Positions 43,887-55,165 of a stretch of DNA of 64,000 nt are shown here, one piece after another. Numbering within the stretch: position 1 is the stretch's first letter; every line of letters begins with the position of its first letter. The DNA comes from Streptomyces aurantiacus JA 4570 (GTDB lineage Bacteria > Actinomycetota > Actinomycetes > Streptomycetales > Streptomycetaceae), in contig NZ_AOPZ01000337.1 in assembly GCF_000414115.1 (NCBI RefSeq), positions 1-64,000 on the forward strand. The letters are read 5' to 3'. Under the pieces are notes generated by a model. That model was not told the DNA's origin. It was given only the letters and a program-made list of their open reading frames with translations, and searched no databases. A program made the position numbers and the translations under genes.

Positions 43887-44630
43887 GTGCGAATATCCAG
43901 ATCCAGACTCGTCCCCGCGCTCGCGGCCACCGCCATCGCCGTCCTGGGGCTCGCCCCCACGGCAGCGGCCCAGACGGCGCCCAGCGCGAACGCCCCGGCT
44001 GCCGCGAACGGCACCTCGGCCCAGCCGATCATCGGCGGCGGCTACGCCAGCAACGCCCCCTGGGCGGCCCGGCTCTTCTCCAACGGCCGGCAGACCTGCA
44101 GCGCCACGATCATCGCCCCGACCTGGATCCTCACCGCGAAGCACTGCGTCAGCGGCGGCGGGCTCTCGTTCCGCATCGGCAGCCTCGACCAGACCACGGG
44201 CGGCACCACGGCCAACGGCGTCAGCGTCCACAACCACGCGTCCTCCGACCTCTCCCTGGTCAGGCTCGACCGCTCCGTGTCGGCCACCTACTCGCGCCTC
44301 GGCTCGCCGGGTTCCGTGTCGGTGGGCCAGACCGTGCAGGTGTACGGCTGGGGCGCGACGTCCCAGTGCGGTTCCGAGATCAACTGCCAGTCCCGGCTCC
44401 TGAAGGTCGCCGACGTCGTCGTGACCGGCGGCTGCAGTGACGCCTACGGCGGTCGCGCCATCTGCGCCCGGCGCGGCAACGGCATCACCGCGGGCGGCGA
44501 CTCGGGCGGCCCGATGATGGCGGGCGGCGTCCAGGTCGGCGTCGCGTCCACCAGCGACCGCCAGACCACGACCGCTTACACGAACGTGACGGCGTACCGC
44601 TCCTGGATCCAGAGCGTGGCCGGAGTCTGA
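43887..44630 (+). CDS. Secreted trypsin-like serine protease
   Basis: This 247-residue chymotrypsin-fold protease has a signal peptide (LVPALAATAIAVLGLAPTAAA), a short propeptide, and a mature chain starting near IIGGGYASNAPW. The triad is His in LTAKHCVSGG, Asp in SSDLSLVRLD and Ser in GGDSGGPMM. GTG 43887 is preferred because GGAG lies 6 bases upstream; ATG 43875 would add four residues. It acts outside the cell and is followed by a hairpin terminator. Confidence 0.9.
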   Translation: MRISRSRLVPALAATAIAVLGLAPTAAAQTAPSANAPAAANGTSAQPIIGGGYASNAPWAARLFSNGRQTCSATIIAPTWILTAKHCVSGGGLSFRIGSLDQTTGGTTANGVSVHNHASSDLSLVRLDRSVSATYSRLGSPGSVSVGQTVQVYGWGATSQCGSEINCQSRLLKVADVVVTGGCSDAYGGRAICARRGNGITAGGDSGGPMMAGGVQVGVASTSDRQTTTAYTNVTAYRSWIQSVAGV

Positions 44631-44667
44631 GCCCGAGTCTCAGCCTTGGTCCGAAGACTGAGTGACG

Positions 44668-46939
<2,272 letters not shown>

Positions 46940-46993
46940 GGGCCGCGTAGCCGCTGAACCGCAGACAGGAACCGGAGCATGGCGCTCCGGATC

Positions 46994-47719
46994 TCACGGG
47001 CTCCAGCCGTGCGAGTACCCCTCCCGCAAGGGCCCGCCGAGCAGAGCCAGCACCTCCTCGACCGCGCTCGCCAACGGAGCGGGCTCGGCCCGCTCGGCCA
47101 CGGCCCGATGGCCGTCCAGCAGTGCCTTTCCCCGTACCGGGTCGGCGTCGAGCAGCCTGCGCGGCAGCCACTTGCCGATGCCTGTCCAGGCGTGATGATG
47201 CGCGGTGAGCAGGTGGGCGGCCTTCCCCACCACCTGGTCGGCCAGTGACAATTGCTCGTAGCGGTCGGCCGGCGGCGTGTCGACCAGGTCGTCCATGAAG
47301 CAGGTGAGGACATAACGGCCGTGCTCCCGCTCCGCCACGGTGAGCGGGGGAGGCCCGGAGGCGAGCACCTCCTGGGCCAGCCGCCGCGTGCGGGCCACAT
47401 GACCGTACGGGTCGGCGAGGGACACGCCCTGGTCGTACAGGAAGAGGACGGTGCCGCGGCGGCGGTTCCTGTCCCACGCGAAGAACTCCGGTATGTCCGC
47501 GAGGGTGTTGAGGAACAGCTCGGCGAGGCGGCCATCGTGGCGGACCACCTCCCGCCGGCTGGTGTCCGAGTCCGGCAGGAGGATGGCCACGTCGAGATCG
47601 CTCGTCGGGGTGGCCCGCCCATGGGCCGCGGAGCCGCCGAGCAGGGCGCCCAGTGCGTGCGGGAAGCGCGCCTCGACCAGCCGCGCGGCCTCGGCGTGCA
47701 ACGTCTCGTGATCGTTCAT
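46994..47719 (-). CDS. Nucleotidyltransferase-domain protein
   Basis: This 241-residue protein has the polymerase-beta-like signature GGSAAHGRATPTSDLDVAIL (G-S followed by D-x-D) with a third acidic strand (RRRGTVLFLYD) and a helical C-terminal half. It would transfer a nucleotide to an unknown acceptor, as aminoglycoside nucleotidyltransferases or MNT antitoxins do. It is 83 bp from a second, distantly similar nucleotidyltransferase on the same strand. Confidence 0.78.
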   Translation of the reverse strand: MNDHETLHAEAARLVEARFPHALGALLGGSAAHGRATPTSDLDVAILLPDSDTSRREVVRHDGRLAELFLNTLADIPEFFAWDRNRRRGTVLFLYDQGVSLADPYGHVARTRRLAQEVLASGPPPLTVAEREHGRYVLTCFMDDLVDTPPADRYEQLSLADQVVGKAAHLLTAHHHAWTGIGKWLPRRLLDADPVRGKALLDGHRAVAERAEPAPLASAVEEVLALLGGPLREGYSHGWSP

Positions 47720-47802
47720 GGACGCTCATCGTGCCAGCGCCGGTTCAGCGAGCTTCATACGGGCTTGCTGAGCCGGCGTGGCCCGGTCGGGCCCTGCGCC
47801 GA

Positions 47803-48552
47803 TCAGCCCGCCGTCTCGAACAACGTCTCCGCGTCGGTGATCGCGCGTGCCACGGCGTCGGGTTCCGGCCGCAGCTCCGCCATCACGGCGTCGACATCGC
47901 GCAACCCCGCCTGCCGCAGGAGGCGCTTCTCGTTGGTGACCCATTCGCCGCGGGCGGCCAGCACGGCGTGCGCGGTCTCCAGGGCGGCGGTGGCGATGGC
48001 GCCCGCGGCCTCGGTGGCCTGACCGCGAGGTGCGTACGAGGACTTGGCGTACTGCATCGTCATGGCCGCGCGGCCGCGCCACACGGGCGGAGCGGCCTCG
48101 CGCAGTGCTTGGGGGTACTCGGGCCGGGGCAGGCTGCCGCGCAGCACTTGGTTGACGGCCAGTTCGCCCACGACCAGGTAGCTGGGGATGCCCGCGAGGT
48201 GGAACATCAACGGCTCCCAGCGGAAGCGGCCCTGCCGGGCTTCGGCGAGTTCGTGTTCGACCACGTCGAGGTCGCGATAGTGCACGTCGACGCTCCGGCC
48301 GTCGATGGAGAACCAGCCGCCACCGTTGAAGACGCCGCCGCCCCAGCCGCCGATCTCGGAGACTTCGCCACCCCAGCCGAGCGCACGCAGGTCGTCCGGG
48401 TCGAACGTGCCCCGGTAGTAGAGGGCCAAGTCCCAGTCGCTGTCGGGAGTGTGGGTGCCCTGGGCGCGCGAGCCGCCGAGGGTGACGGCGTGCACGGCGG
48501 GCAGGGCGGCGAGGTGGTCGGCGACATGGTCGAGGAACAGGTCGTCGGTCAT
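47803..48552 (-). CDS. Nucleotidyltransferase-domain protein
   Basis: This 249-residue protein has GGSRAQGTHTPDSDWDLALYY, the G-S-x9-D-x-D nucleotidyltransferase motif, and DGRSVDVHYRDL as the third carboxylate strand. The C-terminal domain is helical. ATG 48552 is chosen; the upstream frame is Ser-rich and unlikely. The substrate is unknown, and resistance-type transfer to a small molecule is one option. Confidence 0.8.
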   Translation of the reverse strand: MTDDLFLDHVADHLAALPAVHAVTLGGSRAQGTHTPDSDWDLALYYRGTFDPDDLRALGWGGEVSEIGGWGGGVFNGGGWFSIDGRSVDVHYRDLDVVEHELAEARQGRFRWEPLMFHLAGIPSYLVVGELAVNQVLRGSLPRPEYPQALREAAPPVWRGRAAMTMQYAKSSYAPRGQATEAAGAIATAALETAHAVLAARGEWVTNEKRLLRQAGLRDVDAVMAELRPEPDAVARAITDAETLFETAG

Positions 48553-48733
48553 TGACGGGTCCGATCGTTCTGAAGCGGATGATGAGTTGCTGCCCCGGGC
48601 ACATTCGCCCGTTGCTGCCGCGGACACACTCGCCCGGACGCCGGAGCACGGGCTCGGACGGCGTCAGGGCGAGGAGTGTGCCTGGATCATCGCTTCATGG
48701 GGTCGACTCTACCGTCCGGCCCCGCCGAGTGGC

Positions 48734-49147
48734 TCAGCGCGCCTGACTGACGCAGAACGGCTGTCCCGACGGGTCGAGCAGTACGGTCCAGTGCTCCCCG
48801 CCGGGCTGGAACTCCGGCTTGGTCGCGCCCAGTTCGAGCAGGCGGTCCACCGCCGTCGCGACGTCCCCGAAGGCCAGATCCAAGTGGAAGGGCAGCTCCT
48901 GCGCCGGCCAGTCCGGGGCCACGTACGACTTGGCGGTGTAGAAGAAGTACGTCGCCTCGCCCACCGGAACCGGGAAAGCGACCTCGTTGCCGTCCTCGTC
49001 GGGGTAGCCGTCCCCGACTTCGGCACCCAGGGCCGCGGCATAGAACTCGGCCAGCCTCCGCCCGTCCGGCGCCCAGATGGCGGGGCCGCCGATGGTGCCG
49101 ACCAGGGTGTTGCGGGTGGCGCCGGAGCGGGCGCTGTTGTCAGCCAT
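48734..49147 (-). CDS. VOC-family (glyoxalase/bleomycin-resistance fold) protein
   Basis: This 137-residue protein has two beta-alpha-beta-beta-beta units (PAIWAPDGRRLAEFYAAALGA; LPFHLDLAFGDVATAVDRLL, then WTVLLDPSGQPFCVSQ). It belongs to the glyoxalase-like-2 type often found in actinobacteria. AGAAGG precedes ATG 49147. It is divergent from the ArsR-SRPBCC fusion gene. Confidence 0.85.
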   Translation of the reverse strand: MADNSARSGATRNTLVGTIGGPAIWAPDGRRLAEFYAAALGAEVGDGYPDEDGNEVAFPVPVGEATYFFYTAKSYVAPDWPAQELPFHLDLAFGDVATAVDRLLELGATKPEFQPGGEHWTVLLDPSGQPFCVSQAR

Positions 49148-49303
49148 GACCATCCTTCTCTCGCTGTGGGACGGCGCGTGTCCCGCCGTCCGCAGCACCG
49201 TAGGCATCGATTAGGTCAGCCCGGGTCCTAGATGCGCGGGTGGTGCCCGCCCCGCCCCCAGGGAGTCACCAGGTGAACACCTTGCGTGCCGGGATGCCCG
49301 CTG

Positions 49304-49333
49304 TTGACATGCAAGTAAATGCTTGCCTTAAAT
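49304..49333 (+). promoter_or_regulatory. Promoter with ArsR-type operator
   Basis: A -35 TTGACA (49304-49309) and a -10 TTAAAT (49328-49333) are 18 bp apart. The spacer holds an inverted repeat GCAAG-TAAATG-CTTGC (49311-49326), placed to block RNA polymerase. It sits directly before the ArsR fusion gene, implying autorepression. Confidence 0.75.
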
Positions 49334-49351
49334 GGAGGGGTGAACGAAGAC

Positions 49352-50116
49352 ATGGACCAGGTCTTCAAGGCCCTGTCCGACGCGACCCGCAGGCTCCTGC
49401 TGGACCGCCTGCGGGAGGACAACGGCCAGAGCCTGGGCCGGCTCTGCGACGGGCTGGGCATGTCCCGCCAAGCGGCCACCCAGCACCTGGGGCTGCTGGA
49501 AGCCGCGAACCTCGTCAGCACCGTCAAGCGGGGCCGGGAAAAGCTCCACTACCTCAACCCCGTTCCGATCCATGAGATCCAGGAACGGTGGATCGGAAAA
49601 TTCGACCGCCCGCGCCTTGAGGCGTTGGGCGCAGTGAAACGGAAAGCGGAAAGCGCCATGGACGCCTCACCCGTCACCAAGCCCGAATTCGTCTACACCA
49701 CCTACATCGAGGCCACCCTGGAAAGGGTCTGGGAGGCCCTGACCGACGCCGACATCACGGCCGGCTACTGGGGACACAGCAACATCTCGGACTGGCAGCC
49801 CGGCTCCCCCTGGGAGCACCGCCGTACCGACGGCAGCGGCCTCGCCGACGTGGTCGGCACCGTCGTCGAGGCCGCACCGCCCAACCGCCTGGTCGTCACC
49901 TGGGCGGGGCCGGACGACGAGCGACCCGAGGGACCCTCGACGGTCACGTTCGACCTGAAGCCGTACGGCGGCACCGTCCAGCTCACCGTCACCCACGAGA
50001 ACCTGCGCGACGAGGCCGAACGGCGCCTGGCCGCGGGCGGCTGGTCCGCGGTGCTGGCCAACCTCAAGACGTACCTGGAGACCGGCGGGCTGCTGCCCCT
50101 GCCCGCCTGGTCCTGA
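49352..50116 (+). CDS. ArsR-type regulator fused to an SRPBCC (AHSA1) domain
   Basis: This protein of about 254 residues joins a winged-helix ArsR domain (MDQVFKALSDATRRLLLDRL, MSRQAATQHLGLLEAANLV, KLHYLNPVPI) to an AHSA1/SRPBCC ligand-binding domain (FVYTTYIEATLERVWEALTD, ITAGYWGHSN, ITH-type strands, WSAVLANLKTYLETG). Such fusions act as ligand-responsive repressors. ATG 49352 starts the conserved part; GTG 49340 is also possible and would coincide with the expected transcription start. The operator-promoter is at 49304-49333. Confidence 0.88.
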   Translation: MDQVFKALSDATRRLLLDRLREDNGQSLGRLCDGLGMSRQAATQHLGLLEAANLVSTVKRGREKLHYLNPVPIHEIQERWIGKFDRPRLEALGAVKRKAESAMDASPVTKPEFVYTTYIEATLERVWEALTDADITAGYWGHSNISDWQPGSPWEHRRTDGSGLADVVGTVVEAAPPNRLVVTWAGPDDERPEGPSTVTFDLKPYGGTVQLTVTHENLRDEAERRLAAGGWSAVLANLKTYLETGGLLPLPAWS

Positions 50117-50144
50117 TCGCCGAACCGCCCCGCCGGGCGACGGC

Positions 50145-51215
50145 TCAGTGCTGGTAGCTGGTGTGTGTGGTGTATCCGGTGAGGCCGCCCTGGTACCACG
50201 TGTCGGGGTCGCTGGTGTGCAGCGGCAATCCCGTGCGGAAGCGTTCGACGAGGTCGGGGTTGGCGAGGTAGGCGCGGCCGTAGCTGATGAGGTCGGCGCC
50301 CTGGGCGAGCCAGTGCTCGCCCAGGGCCCGGTCGCCCTCCTGCGGGCCGATCTGGCCGCCGGGGTTGATGATGAAGGCGCCCGGCCACGCCTTGCGCAGC
50401 GCGACGAGGGTGTCCTCCTCGGTGGTGACGAGGACGTGGAGGTAGGCGAGCCCGAGGGGCGCCAGGGCCTCGACGAGGGCCGTGTAGTGCTGGGGGACGT
50501 CGTCCTCGGCGATGTCCCAGACGTGGCCGCCGGGGGACAGGCGCAGGCCGACGCGATCGGCTCCGATGGCGTCGGCGGCCGCCTCCGCGGCCTCGACGGC
50601 GAAGCGGATGCGGCCGGTGACGGATCCTCCGTACGCGTCCGTGCGCCGGTTGGTGTTGGAGGAGAGGAACTGCTGGATGAGGTAGCCGTTGGCCCCGTGG
50701 AGTTCGACGCCGTCGAATCCGGCGTCGACGGCCCGGCGGGCGGCGTCGGCGAAGGCCCGTACCTCGCCTGGGACTTCGGCGGTGGTCAGGGCACGCGGGA
50801 CCGGGGCGGCCCGGCGGCCGCGCGGACCGGTGAACAGGGGCGAGTCGAGGGCGATCGCGGAGGGCGCGACGGGATGGTGACCGGCGACATCGGGGTGGCC
50901 GACGCGGCCGCCGTGCATGAGCTGCGCGAAGATGCGGCCGCCGTTGGTGTGGACGGCGGCGGTCACCGGCTGCCACGCGGCGACCTGCTCATCGGTGTGC
51001 AGGCCGGGCGTGTTGGGGTTGGACTGACCGGTGAGGCTGGGCTGTACGCCCTCGCTGACGATGAGTCCGGCGCCGGCGCGCTGCGCGTAGTACGTTCCCG
51101 CACTCTCATTGATGACGCCGTCGGCGGCCGCGCGGGCACGCGTCATGGGGGCCATGACGACGCGGTTGGGGAGCGTGAGGTTCCCGAGCTGGTAGCTGTC
51201 GAACAGACTGGTCAC
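50145..51215 (-). CDS. Old-yellow-enzyme-type alkene reductase
   Basis: This 356-residue FMN-dependent ene-reductase has NRVVMAPMTRARA, FAQLMHGGRVGHPD, the catalytic pair in GFDGVELHGANGYLIQQFLS and DAYGGSVTGRIRF, and SYGRAYLANPDLVERF near the end. The usual H-G/N substrate pair is visible as HGAN. It reduces activated C=C bonds and probably detoxifies electrophiles. GTG 51215 has AAGGA upstream. It is divergent from a MerR gene whose operator lies in the shared promoter. Confidence 0.9.
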   Translation of the reverse strand: MTSLFDSYQLGNLTLPNRVVMAPMTRARAAADGVINESAGTYYAQRAGAGLIVSEGVQPSLTGQSNPNTPGLHTDEQVAAWQPVTAAVHTNGGRIFAQLMHGGRVGHPDVAGHHPVAPSAIALDSPLFTGPRGRRAAPVPRALTTAEVPGEVRAFADAARRAVDAGFDGVELHGANGYLIQQFLSSNTNRRTDAYGGSVTGRIRFAVEAAEAAADAIGADRVGLRLSPGGHVWDIAEDDVPQHYTALVEALAPLGLAYLHVLVTTEEDTLVALRKAWPGAFIINPGGQIGPQEGDRALGEHWLAQGADLISYGRAYLANPDLVERFRTGLPLHTSDPDTWYQGGLTGYTTHTSYQH

Positions 51216-51273
51216 AGTGGTGTCCTTCGCGTTGCGCCGACGAATGGGGGCGGTACGTCGGCCACGCTAAAAC

Positions 51274-51289
51274 CTGACGTTGACGTCAG
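51274..51289 (-). promoter_or_regulatory. MerR-type operator in the alkene reductase promoter
   Basis: CTGACGTTGACGTCAG is a 16-bp palindrome with two-base centre. Read on the minus strand it falls between TTGCCT and TTTAGC/TTAGCG, about 18-19 bp apart, the long spacer typical of MerR-activated promoters. Confidence 0.7.
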
Positions 51290-51362
51290 AGGCAAGTAGC
51301 TCAGGGCTGCGAGGATGGGACGGGAAGGCCGCCGCCAGGGACTGGCTCCGGAGGGGAAGAGC

Positions 51363-51731
51363 ATGCGAATCGGTGAACTCGCCGCTGCGACTGGCGTGAG
51401 CGTACGAGCGCTGCGCTACTACGAGGAACAGAACCTCCTCGCCGCCGACCGCAGCCCCAGCGGCCAGCGCCACTACCCGGCCACGGCCGTCGACCGGGTC
51501 CGGCTCATCCAGCAGTTGTACGCCGCCGGCCTTGCGAGCCGGACCATCGTGGAACTGCTGCCGTGCATCGAGAGCGACGAAGTGGCCCCCCAGCTCCTGG
51601 AACGGCTGCGGGCCGAACGTGCCCGCATCGACGGGCAGATCGGCGGCCTGCTGGAGACCCGGGACCGGCTGGACACGGCGATCGCCCTCGCCGACGACGC
51701 GAGGAAACAGGGGAGCCCCTGCCCCCGGTGA
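51363..51731 (+). CDS. MerR-family transcriptional regulator
   Basis: This 122-residue regulator has the MerR helix-turn-helix (MRIGELAAATGVSVRALRYY), followed by the second helix pair and a coiled coil (LLERLRAERARIDGQIGGLL). The C-terminus has one Cys (QGSPCPR) near the end. It probably senses an electrophile and activates the divergent alkene reductase. GGAGGGG precedes the ATG. Confidence 0.9.
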   Translation: MRIGELAAATGVSVRALRYYEEQNLLAADRSPSGQRHYPATAVDRVRLIQQLYAAGLASRTIVELLPCIESDEVAPQLLERLRAERARIDGQIGGLLETRDRLDTAIALADDARKQGSPCPR

Positions 51732-51763
51732 GGACGAGGGGCGCGGGCCGCCGCCCTCCCCGC

Positions 51764-53023
51764 TCAGGTGCCGCTGATCCCCAGCGACACCCACAGCGCG
51801 AGAGTCGAGACGAACAGCGCGAGGGGCACGGTGAGGACGCCGAGGAGAGTGAACTCCTTGAGCTGCACGTCGTGGTCGTGGTGATGGGTGATGCGCCGCC
51901 ACAGGAGGGTGGCCAGGGATCCCGCGTACGTGAGGTTCGGGCCGATGTTGACGCCGAGGAGCACCGCGAGCACCGCCCCGGGCCCGGAGGGGGCGGCCAG
52001 CGGGGCGAGGGCGAGCACGGCCGGCAGGTTGTTGATCAGGTTCGCGAGGACGGCGGCGAGCGCGGCGGTGCCGAGGAGGGCGGGCAGCGAGTCGCCGTCG
52101 GGCAGGGCATGGCCGAGGGCGTCACCGAGACCGTTGTCGAGTACGCCTCGTACGACGATGCCGAGCGCCAGGACGAAGGCCAGGAACGGCAGGGCGGCGG
52201 AGCGGGCGATCGCGGTCGGGGTGGTGTGGCGCCGGACGAGGGCGCGGCCGGCCATGACGGCGGCGCCTGCCGCCGCGGCCCACGCCGGATCGAGGCCGAC
52301 CGCGGAGGCCACGGCGAACCCCACGAGTGTCGCGGCGACGGTCACGAGGGGGAACAGGGGGAACTGCGCGGGCTCCCGGGCACCGTCGTCCTCGGTGGGA
52401 GCGTCGAGTTCGGTGGCGAAGAAGCGCCGGAACACGACGTACTCGACGGCGACGGCGGCCAGCCACGGCAGCAGCATCAGCAGCGCGAAGCGCGTAAAGG
52501 ACAGCCCGGTGGCGGTGAAGGCGAGCAGGTTCGTCAGGTTCGACACCGGCAGCAGCAAGGACGCCGTGTTCGACAGGTGCGCGCAGGCATAGGCGTGGGG
52601 CTTGGCGGAGGTGCCCATGCGGGTGGCCGTGGCGAACACGACGGGCGTCAGCAGGACCACCGTGGCATCGAGACTGAGGGCGGCGGTGACCACTGATGCG
52701 AGGCCGAAGACCGCCCCCAGCAGGCGCCGCGGCCGGTGCCGGGCCCAGCGCGCCATCCAGGTCCCGCACGCCCGGAAGAGCCCCTCGTCGTCGCAGAGTC
52801 TGGCGAGTACGAGGACGGCGGCGAGGAAACCGATCACCGGCCCGAGCCGGGCCGCCTCCTCCCGCACGTCCTCCAGCGGGATCGCGCCGGTGACGATCAC
52901 GAGGCCCGCCGCGGGCACCGCGAAGACCGCCTCCGGCAGGCCGAAGGGACGGACGACGGCGCACACGAGCACCACGACGAGCGCGGCGACGGACAGGGAC
53001 TCGAGGAGCATGACCTCGATCAT
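51764..53023 (-). CDS. ArsB/NhaD-like ion transporter
   Basis: This 419-residue membrane protein has about 11 helices of the ion-transporter superfamily (SLC13/ArsB type): LSLDATVVLLTPVVFATA, SNTASLLLPVSNLTNLL, NLINNLPAVLALAPLA and GVNIGPNLTYAGSLATLL. These N-rich hairpins are the repeat signatures of ArsB-like arsenite and dicarboxylate carriers. No arsenate reductase or ArsR of the arsenic type lies adjacent, so the substrate remains open. It is convergent with the MerR gene. Confidence 0.85.
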   Translation of the reverse strand: MIEVMLLESLSVAALVVVLVCAVVRPFGLPEAVFAVPAAGLVIVTGAIPLEDVREEAARLGPVIGFLAAVLVLARLCDDEGLFRACGTWMARWARHRPRRLLGAVFGLASVVTAALSLDATVVLLTPVVFATATRMGTSAKPHAYACAHLSNTASLLLPVSNLTNLLAFTATGLSFTRFALLMLLPWLAAVAVEYVVFRRFFATELDAPTEDDGAREPAQFPLFPLVTVAATLVGFAVASAVGLDPAWAAAAGAAVMAGRALVRRHTTPTAIARSAALPFLAFVLALGIVVRGVLDNGLGDALGHALPDGDSLPALLGTAALAAVLANLINNLPAVLALAPLAAPSGPGAVLAVLLGVNIGPNLTYAGSLATLLWRRITHHHDHDVQLKEFTLLGVLTVPLALFVSTLALWVSLGISGT

Positions 53024-53159
53024 TCACGCCGCTCGTCCGGGCCGGACAACCGCCCCGCCGGTCCGCCCCGCGCATGGCGGCGAGGCTCCCGGGGGAGGCT
53101 CGCGGAAGTCGAAGATGTGTTCTTGACCGAGGCGCCAACCGGCTTCCAGGAGACGTGAC

Positions 53160-54512
53160 ATGCGGATCCCCGGCCCCGAGCCCCGCACGGACGGCGGCGT
53201 GGGCGCCGTCACCGAGGCGGGCGGCCTGCACCACTACCAACTGCGGCTGCACGCCGAGTACGGACCCGTCGTGCGGTTCCAGCTTCCGGGCGCCGAGACG
53301 GCCGTGTCGGTCGCCGACCCCGTGCTGCTGGAGGCGACGGCGCACATCGACAAGCGGCCGGAGCGGCTGTTCGAGTTCCTGGCCCCGCTCTGCGAGGCAG
53401 GCAACCTCCAGGTGATCGCGGCCGACGAACACACGCCGTGGCGGCGGGTGCTCCTCTCCGTGCTGGCCGGGCGCCCCTCCCACGAACGGCACTTCGCGCG
53501 GTTCACCGAGCTGGCGACGGCACTCGCGGACGACTGGGCCACGCGGGCCGACGGCGGACCCGCGGAGCCGGGGGGCGAACCCGTCGAGCTGCAGAAGGAC
53601 CTCACCGCCCTGACGCTGCGGATGATCAGCGAGTACGCCCTCGGGGGCGCCGGCGACCTCGCGGACCCGGACCGAGTCATCGGCGCGTTCGAGGACGTAC
53701 TCACCGAATACCTGGGACGGCTCTACCAAGTGCCGGTCCCGGGCACGCAGGACGACCGCGCGCGGCGCGCCGAGGACGCCCTGGCCTTCCTGCGCGCGAC
53801 CGTCGACCGGGTCGTCGCGGCGCATCGCTCCGGCGGCCGCACGGACAAGAGCGATCTGATCGGGGCGCTCGTCGAGGCCGGCGAGAGCCCCGCGCGGATC
53901 CGCGACACCGTCATGGTGACCATGCTGGCCGCCCACCACACCACCGGGGTGGCCGTCTCCTGGACGCTGCACCTGCTGGGGCGCCACCCCGAGGCGGCCG
54001 ACCGCGTCGCCGCCGAGCTGGACCGCGTACTCGGGGAGCGCCCGGCGCCCGAGTACGCCGACCTCCGCCGACTCACGTACCTCGACATGGCCCTCAAGGA
54101 GTCCATGCGGCTCTACCCGCCGGGTCCTTACGGCGCCCGCGAGACGACCGAGGCGCTCGTCCTGGGCGACTACGAGATCCCGGCCGGGACGACGGTCTTC
54201 TATCCCTTCTGGGCCGTCCATCTGAATCCCGCGTACTGGCCCGAGCCGGAGAAGTTCGTACCCGAGCGGTTCACCCCCGAGGAGACCGCCAAGCGTCCCA
54301 GGCTCGCCTACATTCCCTTCGGGCTCGGCCCCCGGAGCTGCGAGGGCGCCGCGCTCGCCATGATCGAGGCCGAACTGGTCCTGGCCGTCCTGCTCAAACG
54401 CTTCCGGTTCCGGCCCGCGCCAGGACACGAGACGGTGACACCGATCGAACGGTTCGTGCTGTGGGCGGAGGACGACATCCGCATGCTCGTGAGCCCGCGG
54501 CGCCCGGCGTGA
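53160..54512 (+). CDS. Cytochrome P450 with a His in the I-helix acid position
   Basis: This 450-residue P450 has the heme loop FGLGPRSCEGAALA, E-x-x-R in KESMRLYPPGP, and the PERF segment FVPERFTPEE. In the I-helix the usual A-G-x-D/E-T-T reads A-A-H-H-T-T (LAAHHTTGVAVSW), so the conserved acid is replaced by His. The layout recalls CYP102/CYP110-like class II fatty-acid or terpene hydroxylases. CAGGAG precedes the ATG. No ferredoxin or reductase gene is next to it. Confidence 0.88.
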   Translation: MRIPGPEPRTDGGVGAVTEAGGLHHYQLRLHAEYGPVVRFQLPGAETAVSVADPVLLEATAHIDKRPERLFEFLAPLCEAGNLQVIAADEHTPWRRVLLSVLAGRPSHERHFARFTELATALADDWATRADGGPAEPGGEPVELQKDLTALTLRMISEYALGGAGDLADPDRVIGAFEDVLTEYLGRLYQVPVPGTQDDRARRAEDALAFLRATVDRVVAAHRSGGRTDKSDLIGALVEAGESPARIRDTVMVTMLAAHHTTGVAVSWTLHLLGRHPEAADRVAAELDRVLGERPAPEYADLRRLTYLDMALKESMRLYPPGPYGARETTEALVLGDYEIPAGTTVFYPFWAVHLNPAYWPEPEKFVPERFTPEETAKRPRLAYIPFGLGPRSCEGAALAMIEAELVLAVLLKRFRFRPAPGHETVTPIERFVLWAEDDIRMLVSPRRPA

Positions 54513-54630
54513 GCGCGAGCCCGGAGCCATGCCCCCGCTTGCCCCACCCGGCGGGCCCGGACGGCTGACTCACCTGACTCGCCGCCCCGCGCCGGGCCCC
54601 GATGTCAGTGCCCTCTGCGAGCGTGAGTAC

Positions 54631-54996
54631 ATGACCACCACCGTGGAAGCCGACCCCGGCGGCCTGGTCGCAGTCCTGCGCGTGCCGGTGTGGAACACCC
54701 TGACCGCGCGCGCCGAGAGTCTGCGCCGCGCCCTGCCGCCCCGCCCCGACGCCCCCGCCGCGCGCTACGCGTGGCTGTGCTCCCTCACCCCCGCGCAGGC
54801 ACGCGACGCCGCCCACCTGGACCACCTCGACGCCCTGTGCGCCCACCTCGCAGGCCACCCGGCCCTCGGCTACGCACCGGACGACCCCCTGCCGGAAGCC
54901 GCCCTCGAAGCCGCGGAAGGCTTCAACTCACAACTCACCGCCCTGATCACGCGCTACCGAGCGGCACGCGACGACGGCCGCACCGGACAGCGCTGA
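54631..54996 (+). CDS. Hypothetical protein
   Basis: This is a 121-residue helical protein (VWNTLTARAESLRRALPPRP, AHLDHLDALCAHLAGHPALG) with no motif I recognise. ATG 54631 is chosen because the sequence before it, though open, has atypical composition. It lies between the P450 and the ketopantoate reductase on the same strand. Confidence 0.55.
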   Translation: MTTTVEADPGGLVAVLRVPVWNTLTARAESLRRALPPRPDAPAARYAWLCSLTPAQARDAAHLDHLDALCAHLAGHPALGYAPDDPLPEAALEAAEGFNSQLTALITRYRAARDDGRTGQR

Positions 54997-55165
54997 AGGC
55001 GAGGCCGGCGAAATCTCGCAGGCGTCGGAGAAACCCCGCGACGGGCTCGGCGGGGAGCCCGGCGCCGTGGGCAGGAGACAGGAACCGGTCACCAGGGCCT
55101 GGCCAGCAGGTGTGCCCCTGGACAAGGCTGGACCCCGCCCGCCCCGCCCGATCGCAGGAGTCCCC

